Program-made: the position numbers and the translations under genes
Shown here: piece after piece, positions 35,161 to 46,004 of the stretch
How the letters are laid out: the number at the start of each line of letters is the position of its first letter
Numbering within the stretch: position 1 is the stretch's first letter
Source of the DNA: Triticum aestivum
Lineage: Eukaryota > Streptophyta > Magnoliopsida > Poales > Poaceae
Length of the DNA stretch: 64,000 nt
NCBI RefSeq assembly: GCF_018294505.1
Contig: NC_057795.1
Location: 516,032,795-516,096,794 of the forward strand
Direction of reading: 5' to 3'
The notes under the pieces: model-generated
The model's database searches: none
What the model was told of the DNA's origin: nothing
What the model saw: the letters and a program-made list of their open reading frames with translations, nothing else

Positions 35161-37040
35161 TCACTCATGCTAATATAGGAGTATCTCTCTAGACCTATAC
35201 GCGTTCATCGTCTCTCGGGTATCTCTCATGCTACCTGTATGTCGACAATGATCTTTTATCTTCGTAACACACTGACGGTACTCTCTCCTTCGACCTTCAT
35301 CACCCTATCTCTCTCTAAGTATATCTCGCTCCCTGCTATGTGTCTCTAACTATGATTCTCCATATGGAATCTATTTCTCTCACACAAACACAAACTTTGT
35401 CTCCCGGGGTCTCATTTCTCTCTACTATTCCCCTATGTGCCACTCGCACACCCCCTCTCACACAGATATGTCTTTCGCTCCTTCGGTATGAGAAGCTACG
35501 ACTCTTCCTCTTAAATATCTCTGTCTCACACACAAACACAAACTCTGTCTCCCAGGGTCTCATATCTCTCCACCATTCTCTTGTATGTCGCTCACACACA
35601 CTCTCTCTCTCTCCCTAGAGATATCTTGTGTTCCCTCATATGTCTCTCAAGCTATCGCTCTCGTTGTGAAATATCTTTCTCTCTTGCAGACACAAAACTC
35701 CGTCTCTCGAGATCTCATTTCTCTCTGATATTTGTTTGTATGTGACTCACATGCACCCTCTCTCTATCTCTCTCACACCCACACACATAACTCAGCCTTC
35801 TGATCCACTCGACTCCTATCTCTAACACACACTAGCTAGCATCTTTATCTTTCTGTTTACCTGTTTCTCTATCAACCTTCTTTCTCACCCTCACTCTTGC
35901 TTCCTATCACGCACACTACATATGTTTCTCTCTACATGCAGTCAAGTGCCCTCTTTTTATCTTTCTCTCACACACACATAACTTCACCCTCTGAACCACC
36001 TGGCGGTCATCTCCAACACTCAAACTAGCGGATGTCCCTCTAGCTAGCATCTCCATCTCTGTATCTATCTGTAGTTTCTCCTTCAACATTTCTTTCTCGC
36101 TCGCACTCTTGCTTCCTATCACCCACACTATATATGTCTCTCCATACATGCATTTATAGGTTGATCTCTTTTGCACAATCATTGTATCTCACTCCCTCTG
36201 CTCGCCATAGATGCATGCTCCAGCCCACGCCACTATCTCTTAAAGACAAAAACACATGCTCAATTGTCGGGCCTTCTTCCCTGCACTCTCACATGCATGC
36301 ATATTTTCATACCGATCTGTCTCTCCCATGTCGTTGATCTTATGACTTATGTCTTCTTTCTTTTATCTCGATCATGCATGTGCACACGCACACACACACA
36401 CACACACACATCCCACGTATACATGTATACCTCTCGCACATGCACGTTCAAGGTCTCTATGTCTCCATACATAGTTAATTACCCTCAACCCTAATGCCAC
36501 ATCAAATCGTTCTCTTCTTGTGTGCACAGAACTTCCGCGTGGATGGGTAAAACACACACTCACACTTAACAATCTCCTTCTAGCTACCCCCTCTCACTCT
36601 TCCCCTATATCTCCGAAACCAATAAGACCATCCCTTCGTTTAATTCCCGCCTACATGCACCATCGGTATATAGTAGTCTTCCTCTGTGTCTCTCGAACAA
36701 ACATGTTCTCTCGATGTCGACTCCTCTCACGCGCACACACCTTCTCTTCCCTCTCTACTGGCCTTTTCTCTCTCGCACCCCCATCGTTGGTGGCTCTGCC
36801 ATACACATCACCTCTCTATGATGAAGCCACACACTTAAATTACATCCGCCACCGAGGACCCCGCGTCCACCACACATCACCACCCACCCACCCAACCCCA
36901 CACACACCACACCCGCATGCACGCACCCACACCACGCACACACACACACTACAACTCCATCTCATACACCACCACACACACGCCACCCACCCACCCACAC
37001 ACACACACACTAAGACTCCATCTCACCACACACATGCCTT
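35160..37040. repeat. CT/CA-rich low-complexity region with degenerate long-period repeats
   Basis: Nearly 1.9 kb of strand-biased TCTCTCTC and ACACAC runs. A phrase of CACACAAACACAAACT.TGTCTCCC type recurs near 35380, 35530 and 35690, giving a loose period of about 150 bp. A clean (CA)n run lies at about 36386-36410. Long open frames here (for example 36520-37143) come from the pyrimidine-rich composition and are not genes. Confidence 0.8.
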
Positions 37041-37158
37041 AGGCGAAGCATTTGTTCCTCCCACCCTTCATGCCACCCTACCGTATGATAAACATCACCT
37101 TAATTTACTTGTATCAACATGGGACAAAATTCACTTTAGTTAGTAGTAAGCAAACTTA

Positions 37159-37647
37159 TCTCTCTCTACTCTTTATTAAAAAACTGAGTTGGTGATGATG
37201 GTGTGCCTACTTATCTTGTAATATTAGACCGTCCGATCATATCTGACGGATAGAAAAGCAAACTACTGAATAATTTTACAAAAGAATCACCCGCACCTCT
37301 CTCCACATCCTTATCTGCCCACAACCTCATTGCTGGAACCAATTTAAACAAGGGCAGTCTCTGGAACCAATCCAGCATTGGTGGCCCGCTTTGACCAGGG
37401 CCATCCAATCCCCATGCCTCCGCCCAGGTCCGACCTAGCAGTCACCACCACGCTCCACTCCTCCTCACCTTATCTCTCATCTTTCATTTTTTTGATGAAA
37501 TTCTCGAGATACCAGTTTTCCGATAAAATTCTCGAGATATCATTAGTTTTTACACATGGGATTACTCATGCATGGGTCAATCACAACAGGTGTTTTGTAA
37601 AAAAAATGCATATTGATGTTCCGTGCAATGCACGAGCATCTTGCTTG
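37159..37647 (+). mobile_element. Short non-autonomous Helitron candidate
   Basis: Starts TCTCTCTCTACTCTTTATTA after an A (37158). Ends in a small hairpin CGTGCAATGCACG (37622-37634) followed 9 bp later by CTTG and a T (37648). Helitrons start TC, end hairpin plus CTRR, and insert between A and T. The end CTTG is one base away from CTAG. 489 bp, no coding capacity. It would depend on an autonomous Rep-helicase partner. Confidence 0.55.
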
Positions 37648-39330
37648 TAATTATATAACGCAAATCACGAGCAGGAAGTGACATTTTTTTACACAACCAC
37701 GTTAACATGGCCACGTAAATCACTAGCTAAGTGTAATACCATTATACTTATATCCCGATGCAAAAGGTTGAGTACATGTCCGAAGAGTAGAGTCGCACAC
37801 ACGCACTCTGTCTCTCAGAATCTCACACACACACACCAGTTACGTGACGCCCACTTAAGCAGACACGTATGTTACAATTTGTGCACCCGCGGTACAAGTG
37901 ATGGTGCACATTTATTTAAGCAGGAAGGCGAACCCAAATAGTAGCTACACTCATTCCCCTCCCGCGCCTCTTCTCTGGTCGCCGTCTCCCGGTAGCCATG
38001 GCCCGGCCGAAAGTAACGACATACGCCATACTCCCGCCAGAGCTGCGCTTTAATCTAGAAATTTTAGTGGTCATGCATGCATCTTTTTGTACTAGCACTC
38101 CTATATAATGGTTGACCAGTCGCTTCCCGTGGACGTGCGCGAGCGGTGGAAGAGGAAGGAGAAGGGAAGCAAGCTGTGGAATAATGTTTTTCACCACAAT
38201 TTCTTAGGAAACTGAGTGCAGTAGTTGAGTAGTTTTGCAAACTACAAGTACTACACCTGAAACGGTTCAAAACCAATACTCCCTTGCCAGCGTGCGCTTC
38301 CCGCGTGAAACGGTCAGCATCGCCCTGGAGTGTCGTGCCGCATTAATGCCTGGCCAGAGCGGAGGCGACCTCTCACTGGTGTCGGCTTTGAAGCAGCGCG
38401 ACAGCCGAAGGAGCGCCGCTTCCCGGTGCACGCGACTGCTCCGCATCGAGGCTGGCCATAGTTTGGATGAGTCTCCATCGTGGGGAGCCACACTAACTGC
38501 GATGATATGGATCGTTCCATCTATGAAGAACACGTGGGACTGGAACTACGAGACGGACATGTACCCAGGAGTGGACGTACGAACCTGAGTAATGTAGCGC
38601 AGTAAGTGAAGTAGAAAGGCACAAATAGTATGAACATGCGTGGCATATAGGCATTTTCTCTTACTACGTACCACTAAATGTTGTACGTGCAATGCACGGT
38701 GATGTTATGGAGTATGTGCCTAAGTACTCTACTACTACTATATTAATTGGAGGCACATATTAGCTTTTATATTTGTTTACGTGTATGCCCCGAGACCTTC
38801 CAACTAGACGTGTCTTTCTCTCCGGGTCGCACTTTGTATCGTTCATACCACTAGTACTACTATTGTGGTCTCCGACACAGAAGTGGAAGAAGTGGAGACG
38901 CTCTACCACGATGTTCATGTCGCACTCCTTTCGCTGACATGTGGGAATCCAGCACGTGCCGTGTTTGGCACTCCTTCGTTGTAAGAGTTGAAACGCTAGC
39001 ATTCATCAGAAATAAAAAATAAATATAAATCAGCAGTGATACTATACCACGCGGTTTCCTTGCTCCTTGATATCGGAAATAATACTTCTGTTCGCCAACA
39101 TGTGGGACGTCGACCATCCTGGTCCACTTGCCATGCATGCAGAACTCCAAGGGAGAGTCACCCGGCCGTCGCGCCGCAGTAATAATGACTAATGAGCCGT
39201 CAAATCACAGGCCCAACCTTTCCCACTATGAAGTTGCTCGGACAAAGGAACCATCATGACTTCGTTGAATTCCGCTTCTTGAAGAAAACTACTGTACCAG
39301 CAGTACTGCTAGCTACAGTAGTTACTCAGT
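37648..39330. other. Non-coding stretch with duplicated blocks
   Basis: No convincing gene. A block at 38289-38345 (CGCTTCCCGCGTGAAACGGT) is repeated at about 41026 (CGCTTCCCGCCTGAAACGGT). A second hairpin CGTGCAATGCACG at about 38687-38699 and a TCTACTACTACTA motif near 38727 look like Helitron end pieces but do not form a pair I can define. Confidence 0.5.
38930..39310 (+). repeat. Dispersed repeat block, copy 1
   Basis: Shares with 43015-43330, in the same orientation, the order GCCGTGTTT..CACTCCT, CGCCAACATGTGGGACGTCG, CCCAACCTTTCCCACTAT and GACAAAGGAACCATCATGAC. A partial third copy starts at about 42140. About 75-80% identity by eye. Not recognised as a named family. Confidence 0.65.
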
Positions 39331-39331
39331 A

Positions 39332-39475
39332 GAGGCCTCCTTTATTCATAGGATAGGAATTTTATAGGAATATGAAAATCATAGGAAGTGAGATGACATG
39401 CATCTCAATTCCTATAGAGAAAGAGATTCCATTTGATGCATAGGATAGGAATTTTTCCATTGAGTCTAGGCTAAT
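39332..39475. mobile_element. MITE-like terminus (AGGCCTCCTTTATTCATAGG)
   Basis: AGGCCTCCTTTATTCATAGG followed by GATAGGAATTTTATAGGAAT, and a second CATAGGATAGGAATTTTTCC about 110 bp later. An inverted relative (CCTACCCTATGAACCAAATG then AGGCCT) ends at about 43487. Either two separate MITE remnants or the two ends of one interrupted element. Confidence 0.5.
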
Positions 39476-39555
39476 GTAATGGTAATTTGCTCTAAAAACT
39501 ACAGTAGTAAATAGTAGTACTGGTACATGCTCGTACTCAGACACAAACACACACA

Positions 39556-39957
39556 CTAACTACTAGTACTACTACTTCTCACATGCTGGCCAGACGCCAT
39601 GTTCTCCTTCCCGGCTTTGTCGGTGACACCCACCGTGCTTGGATCTCCGCCGACCTCTCGCAGCAGCGCATGTGCATCCTCTTCTTTCTTGCAGTGGTAA
39701 GCCTCTCTTTTCTTGAGTGCTTTATGACTTTTCTGCTCCCTCTGTGCGGCTTTAGCCGCCTCTTGCTCTACCGCCCATTCGGCCTTGGAAGCTTCAAATT
39801 CCGCCCATGTAGGTGTGAGGTCGCGAACGGCGATGAACTCGGCACGGTGGGATGCCATCGCTTCCCTACCATTTTGTGTGCGGTCGTGGGCAGCGAGGAA
39901 CTCGGCGCGGCGGGATGCCATCGCTTCCTTACCGGTTAGTGTGTGGTGAAGTGGCAT
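39556..39957 (-). CDS. Unrecognised 133-codon frame with a 21-residue internal repeat
   Basis: The minus frame contains two copies of a 21-residue unit (KEAMASRRAEFLAAHDRTQ and REAMASHRAEFIAVRDLT; 63-bp period in DNA), then a helical Lys/Glu/Ala-rich segment (EQEAAKAAQREQKSHKALKK) and a Ser/Thr-rich end. No signal peptide or membrane segment. The two units have diverged while staying in frame, mild support for past coding. It could be a captured gene fragment inside the 39332-43487 region. I do not recognise the family. Confidence 0.3.
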   Translation of the reverse strand: MPLHHTLTGKEAMASRRAEFLAAHDRTQNGREAMASHRAEFIAVRDLTPTWAEFEASKAEWAVEQEAAKAAQREQKSHKALKKREAYHCKKEEDAHALLREVGGDPSTVGVTDKAGKENMASGQHVRSSSTSS

Positions 39958-41080
39958 GAACGGCGCTTTGTGAGATCTCTGGGGTGGAGTGGCCGGACAA
40001 CCGTATAGTGCATTGGTTTGTCAAGAGCTCAAGGACATAAGACGAAGGAAATTTGGATTCTCCTTCAATCCTGGTCATTTATTACCGAGTAAAATGCATT
40101 GGCGGTCATCGAACTTGTCGTGATATCTCACTTTGATCATTGTATACGAGATATGGTGATTATACAGTCACTAGCTCAGTGTATAGCTCCGTATTTGTCT
40201 GGTTGACCAGTCAAACAGTCTGCATGCGCCTCATCAGCTCGTGTTCTTTATCTATCTATATATTTGGGCCTACTTGTCAGTGGAGAAAGAAATAAAAACC
40301 AAAATTATGCATATGTGAGGAATCAAACCATGGACTTGTCGCTGCAACACACACTTGTCAGCCAAATGAAAATGAAATACTTTGCGTTAAATGCACAAAC
40401 GGATTTTTTTATATTATACGTGATGCACACATTAGCGCACACCGTCCATAGAGGCAAGTAGCATGTACGCGTGCAGACACTCACGCTCACGCTGTCAAAC
40501 CATGCTAATGCATGCACGTCACCCTCTCAATCAAAGTCCTGCTCATGGCGCAACGCAAACGGCAAGCCCATCACCTGCATGCCCCAGCGGTGCCTGACAT
40601 TACTGTTTAGACGTTTGATGGAGGCCTCCGCGAACGCCGAGCATGTATTCACCTGGCTCAACACCAACGGTCATACTCGGGACTCGGCCTTGCTCATGTA
40701 TATCGTCCATCACAACGACAATCTATAAAACAGCCTAGCTAGAGAGGGTACTATGGTACGGAGTATGTACTATCGTGAGCGACCGATCATAGTGCCACTG
40801 CACACGAGTGTGTGTCTGATCGATTCATCCATATCGTAGTTATGCATGGTTGTGTGGTGTCTAATGGTGGTCGTCGAAGGCTAGCTGGCGACAAGAGCGG
40901 TTGCATGGACGCCTGGTTGTCAATACGTGCGCATACACTTCAAAGGCTCGTCATCCATGAGTTCACATTTTACCACCACGCCAGCGTCTGACCGCCCTGG
41001 CCTACGAAACCCCTTCCATCGCTAGCGCGCTTCCCGCCTGAAACGGTCACCGTCTCTCCAGAACGTCAATGCCGCATTCA
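39958..41080. other. Non-coding stretch
   Basis: No gene recognised. GC-rich blocks near 40540-40690 are open over short distances but show no motif I know. Confidence 0.45.
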
Positions 41081-41086
41081 CCAGAC

Positions 41087-41176
41087 TTAACTGCAGGTGC
41101 AGTTGGTGTGTCACTGACATGCGGGCCAGATGCCCGTTGGGCCCACATGTCAGTAACCCAACGCACCTGCAGTTAA
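41087..41176. repeat. 90-bp perfect-ended foldback
   Basis: Arms TTAACTGCAGGTGC (41087-41100) and GCACCTGCAGTTAA (41163-41176) are exactly complementary. Pairing continues inward, with mismatches, through CACTGACATG.GGGCC around a loop near 41128-41137. Likely a small MITE; the TGACATGTGGGCCC core is common in grass foldback elements. Confidence 0.8.
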
Positions 41177-41367
41177 CTCACTGAAGCAGCGTTTGCATTC
41201 ATGCCCGATGAACCTACTCCGGCGCGAGCCATCCATCCGTCTGCCGCGGCTCATTGCCATTCGCCCGCTATATTAACTTGAGCCCCAGCTCCAGCCATAG
41301 CCAAAGACCCACACTCATTCTCCTCGGTCCCTTCCTTCTGTCGCACCACTCCAACCATGGCCTCCTA

Positions 41368-41660
41368 GCGCTCCAAAGCTCTCTTGGATGTACTGTCACA
41401 GGAGCAGACGAAATACATCGACGGCTCCACTCTGGGCGCGCTCCAAAGCTCTCTTCGACGTACTGTCGCAGGAGTAGACGAAGGAGATCATCGGCTTCCC
41501 CCGGCTGCCCTCCGCCACCATGACCACGAAGCCGGCGTGCGTGCGCGGCAGCCGGCAGCGAGGAAGAGTAGTACACGGTAGGTCGCCGCTGCTCTGGTCC
41601 CAGGAAGGCCACCGCTACTCCACTCAGTCGATGCCAAGTTTGGTGGGATAAACATCGGCG
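41368..41660 (+). pseudogene. Gene-like fragment with a 70-bp internal duplication
   Basis: GCGCTCCAAAGCTCTCTT occurs at 41368 and 41438 (70-bp period). The second unit leads into a GC-rich open stretch containing GFPRLPSATMTTKPACVRGS on the plus strand, interrupted by a TAG and a later frame change. Codon-like composition differs from the AT-rich surroundings, so this may be a captured host gene piece. I could not identify the parent. Confidence 0.35.
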
Positions 41661-42709
41661 GCCGATTAGCCGCTTGACGGCGACGTGGAGGCGGAAATCT
41701 TCAGAACCTTGTGATCTAGAGGAGGAGGTTATCGAGGCGGATGAGGAGGCAAAGGCAATGGCCGGTTTCTCGGGTTCATGGCCGGACATGGTGGTCGGCG
41801 CCGGCGATCATTTAGATTAGGTTTACAGTAGGTTTTAGTACAATTTGTGCAAAATATTAATGAATTTCGTCCTGTTTGTAGGAAAAGTTTTCGAAATGTA
41901 ATGAATTTTCATACCAGGTTAATTTGAAATTTCTTTGTTTGCACAATTTCGTCCAGTTAGTTCATATAGTTATCGAGGTATGTGGGCAGCATAGATGGCA
42001 TCCATCAGTGTCCTCGGACAGATGCCGTGTAAATTTGTGGGCCAGCGCTGGAGATGCCCTAACTATCATGCTATAATCGCCGTAACAATTCTCCATTATT
42101 TGGCAGGGAACATTTATCCCCTCGATCAAAATCAGATCCAGCCGTGTTTCGCACTCCTCCCATGTAAGAGTGTAAACTCTTGCTTACATAAAAATGGAGC
42201 AAGTGTACGGCACTGTAGCATGTCATATCACTCAAACTAACCTGCCTAACATGTGGGAAAGCACCACCCTCGTTCATTTTGTTCTGGATTTCTATCGATC
42301 GATCGCCGAAAATGTTATGCTTTGCAAGTTCAAAAGGAAAAGGCGGCACACTTACGACTCATATGCGTTGCACCCCCGACAGTCCGGCTCGCACGCTGCT
42401 CACCAGAGGGGACACGCGTTGTCTTGCAATTTCACTGACATGTGGGACTACAACTGAATAAACCATCGATAGCCGAAATCTAATCGCTCAGTGGGCGTCG
42501 GCTGAGAAGAGAGAGACGGGGGAGGGAGAAGAGATCGCCCGCCCGCCGTGCACGAACTCCATGAAATATATGGGATAATGTGAGGTGGGCCATGCAGGAG
42601 TCCGGACCGCTTCCAAGCCCGCTTCTGACCGCCCTGGCCCACCAGAAACCCCCCACCTCCCCACGCACGCTCCCCCCTAGACGCCAGCTGCCCGCATTCA
42701 TAGCAAGTA

Positions 42710-42975
42710 GTACCAGTAAAATATTGGGCTATAAGCCCGCTTATGTGGAGGAGAGAGAGTCATTAACAAAGTCAAGGAGTGGGCTCTGTAAGAGCCCATC
42801 TCTACACGTGCTCCTAACTCCTAAGTATAAAAAAACTAATTCTAAAAAAAGAGGCATAAAAACAATTGTGTCTAAAAAAAGAAAGGCAAAAAACATTTGC
42901 GAGGAAATAGATAGAGAGAAAGTGAGAAAAAGTTGTAACCTTATAGCCAGCCTTATAGTCAACACTATGGTAGTA
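42710..42975. mobile_element. Candidate MITE with GGCTATAA ends
   Basis: ATTGGGCTATAAGCCCGCTT near 42723 and TATAGCCAGCCTTATAG near 42940 form imperfect inverted ends around an A-rich interior with AGAGAGAG runs, similar in style to Mutator-derived MITEs. No target duplication could be fixed. Confidence 0.35.
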
Positions 42976-43014
42976 TTACATGAGGAAGGAGGGAGTGGTG
43001 CACATGCCAAGTTC

Positions 43015-43330
43015 ACTGGGCTGCCGTGTTTCACACTCCTCCATCGTAACAGTGGAGACAATAGCTTTCATCAAAAATAAACAATGAATACTCGTTGTTC
43101 GTCCTCTATATTGGAAAGAATACTTCCATTCGCTGACATGTGGGACGTCGGCCATCCTGGTACACCTGGCATGCACAAAATTATCTTGCTCCACCCCGAT
43201 CATAGCGCAGGCCCAACCTTTCCCACTATAAGTTGGTCAGACAAAGGAACCATCATGACTTCGTTGAATTCCGCTTCTTCAAGAAAACTTACCATACCCG
43301 CAATACTGCTACCACACGTGAAGACATTGT
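43015..43330 (+). repeat. Dispersed repeat block, copy 2
   Basis: Second copy of the block described at 38930-39310, same orientation, about 4.1 kb downstream. Followed near 43390-43401 by GGAACCGAGGGAGTA, the broken end of a Stowaway MITE. Confidence 0.65.
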
Positions 43331-44019
43331 ACCACGTCATATCACTGAAAGCCACTAGGCCAAACTAGCCCGCCTAGGTCATCTATTTTGGAACCGAGGG
43401 AGTACGTCTCTATACTACTATGATTTTGTGTTGTATGTCTCTGTACTTTTGCTATGATTTTCCTACCCTATGAACCAAATGAGGCCTGAATGTATCTGTG
43501 TCGACTATTGTCTGATCGATCGCTAAGCCTACAATTTTAGGAGCTTGGGCTATTGGCCCATTGACGTGGATAAGTATAAGCGTACCACAAGCTCATCAGC
43601 CCCAACGTTTCTCTTCGGTGAGTGTTTTGCAAGTACTATAGCTCACATAGTAGCTAGCCTACTAACACCAAGAATCATCAAACAAGCCCTGCTGATATGA
43701 TAAACAGTTCAAACTTGCATCTAAGCATGCCTTATATTACATGAAAAGCTGGTGAGGATACATCTATTTCCATAACTCGGAGAGGGTTCGCATGATTCAC
43801 TATCAAACAAAAGTAGCAAGTACCGCCCACACAAGACAGTGCACTAGCCCTAAGATGGTTTGATAACATGCATCGTGCTGGTAATTAAACACAGGGGCAA
43901 TGCAAACTACCCTGAAGGATTAGCACGACCAACTATTTCTTGTCATCGTGCTGGTAATTAAGCAGCGTTTGATAACAATCATCAAGGACGTCCACCGGCA
44001 CCTGCACAACCCTAACATA

Positions 44020-44689
44020 TTAGCAAGCACGTTGCAAATAATCAAAAACCACAACTATGGTAAGCCAATATTTTTTTACCTTGTGCAGCTCACCGGGGGA
44101 TCCCATCCCTCCGGGGGCCATCTCCTTGTCCTTGATGGGGGCCATCACTTTGCCAGGGGAAAACTGCTTCTCAACAGCGACTATCTCCTCAAACTTGGCC
44201 TTGAGCCTCGCATAGGTGGCCATTAGAGTTTCTGGGGTAGGTATGGTGGGGACCTTGCTGTTCTTCCAACTTTCTTTGAGGTGTTCGCCCGCCAACGTCG
44301 TCAACTATTTGGCCAGTGATTGTTTCTTGGAGTTCTTCTTCTCCATGGGTTCGCCCGCCAACATGGTCAACTCGTTGGTAGGTGCTCGCTTCCTGGAGAT
44401 CGCTGTCTCCAGTGGGTTGTCCACTGACAACTCTTTGCCTAGTGCTCCAGGATTCATCAATGAACTGACAAACAAAAAGCAATCGAAAGGAAACCATAAT
44501 CGCAATGAAAATGGGAAAAGAATAGGCTGTGAGAATCGGTCGGTGCTTCGCAAAAAGAAGATTCTTGGAATGAAAATATAGTAGCATCACTGATTTTCCC
44601 ACCTTTCCTTTGTCGGTACAGAAGGAAAATGGCAAAAATGAGTAGCCTGGAGTGACGTTTTCTTCAAGAAAAAGGAGAAAGGGCTTCAC
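44020..44689 (-). pseudogene. Unrecognised coding-like remnant with a 67-bp repeat
   Basis: Minus frames 44304-44020 (TPETLMATYARLKAKFEEIV, then Lys/Met/Gly-rich) and 44689-44189 share a repeated motif: GTTCGCCCGCCAAC occurs at 44284 and 44351, giving two to three units of about 67 bp that translate to a VGGRT..EEEL-type repeat. No catalytic motif. It resembles accessory proteins carried by DNA transposons, but that is only an impression. Confidence 0.3.
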
Positions 44690-45009
44690 CGAGCATTTTA
44701 GTGAAATGATGGTTCCTTTGTCCAGTCCAACTTTGAGGCCACTTTACCACTGCTGGTAAAGGTGTGGGTTGTGTGATATGACGGGTCATGACGGCCACAC
44801 ATGGGTGACCGGTGAGTCTCGACTGTAGCACCTCGCTGTGATTTGATGGATGGCACGCGGGCCCGGATGCTTTGATGTCCCGCATGTAGATAGAGCGACT
44901 AGTCATATAGGAGTGCTCAATATTGTGGACCGCGACCAAGGCGGAGAGGAAAACGAGAGAACTACGTAATTAATGCATGAGTTTAATTAGGGTAGTTTTG
45001 TAAAGTACG

Positions 45010-45170
45010 AGATACATTCCTCCAATCACAAAATGCCTTGGTTGATGAGATTTGAGATTTGAGCCCTATAAACCGAAAGGGAGGGAGTACTGCACGCGGT
45101 GTAGTCTAGTCACTTGTTGAAATCTCTAAAGGTAAAATACTCCTTTCCGGTTTATAGGGCTATACTAGTA
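45010..45170. repeat. Broken Stowaway-like ends
   Basis: CCCTATAAACCGAAAGGGAG then GGAGTA near 45063-45090, and ACTCCTTTCCGGTTTATAGG near 45138, are inverted end fragments that do not form a complete element. Confidence 0.4.
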
Positions 45171-45495
45171 AGTACTAGTACTACAATAGTGGGCTTAAAT
45201 AGTAATTTTGTCTCATGCAAGAGCCTGGCTATATGCGTGCTCCAAGGCACCGCACCACACCCCACCCCTACACAAAGACTTCCATGCGAGCATTTGCAGC
45301 TGCCATGTTTGGGTTGCGCTTGGCTCTTTGCCTCTTCGAGAAGACGAACGATGATGTTACTACTACTTCTATAGTATCGAGTCCACTGTTGCATGTCTGT
45401 CCACTACGTGCGGGAGGGATAGCGTGTAGCGAAAGCTTCTCCTAGTCCTACCAGCCACCACGCTCATGCACGAGGGAGGGACGCAACTTCATTGA

Positions 45496-45582
45496 GTTAC
45501 TGCTCCTGCCTTTGCGTCTATGACAGGTGGGCCCAACAGGTGGGTGGCCCACCTGTCATGCAGCCAAAGGCAGGTGGAGTTA
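45496..45582. repeat. Foldback of about 87 bp
   Basis: The left arm ending in GACAGGTGGGCCC and the right arm GGCCCACCTGTCATGCAGCC extend outward through CTGCCTTTG/CAAAGGCAG to GAGTTA/TTAACTC-like ends. Same size and same central motif style as the foldback at 41087. Confidence 0.75.
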
Positions 45583-45718
45583 AGGCACCGGAGCTCAGTC
45601 CACGAGGGAGAGGGTGTTGTAGTAATCAAACTTCTCGGTCTTGTACGAGTTGACGCGACACATCAAAGCACTGCACTCGATATATTTCAATAATTTGTGT
45701 TTACTGATGCATTAATTA

Positions 45719-45879
45719 CTCCCTCCGTTCTTAAATATAAGTCTTTTTAGACATTTCAAATGGACTACAACATACAGATGTATGTAGACATATTCTAGAG
45801 TGTAGATTCACTCATTTTGCTTCGTATGTAGTCACTTGTTGCAATCTCTAAAACGACTTATAGTTGGAAACGGAGGGAG
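45719..45879 (+). mobile_element. Stowaway-type MITE, 161 bp
   Basis: CTCCCTCCGTTC...GAAACGGAGGGAG inverted ends with TA at 45717-45718 and 45880-45881. It is a close relative of 46982-47142 in opposite orientation. Confidence 0.93.
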
Positions 45880-46004
45880 TACAATGCATGCATGCATGCC
45901 GTGACTTTCCTTTTGATACTTGCATGTATTGATTTGATGCACCTTGCCAAATTTTGACTATAAATTTAACTAACCAAATGTTCAAGCATGTCACAAAAAA
46001 TTAT

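Noticed and set aside
36520..37143. 207-codon frame rich in His, Thr and Pro
   Set aside because: Produced by the CA/CT low-complexity tract; no start context or domain.
38680..38760. Second Helitron from CGTGCAATGCACG and TCTACTACTACTA
   Set aside because: The hairpin and the TC start are in the wrong order for one element, and no partner end was found.
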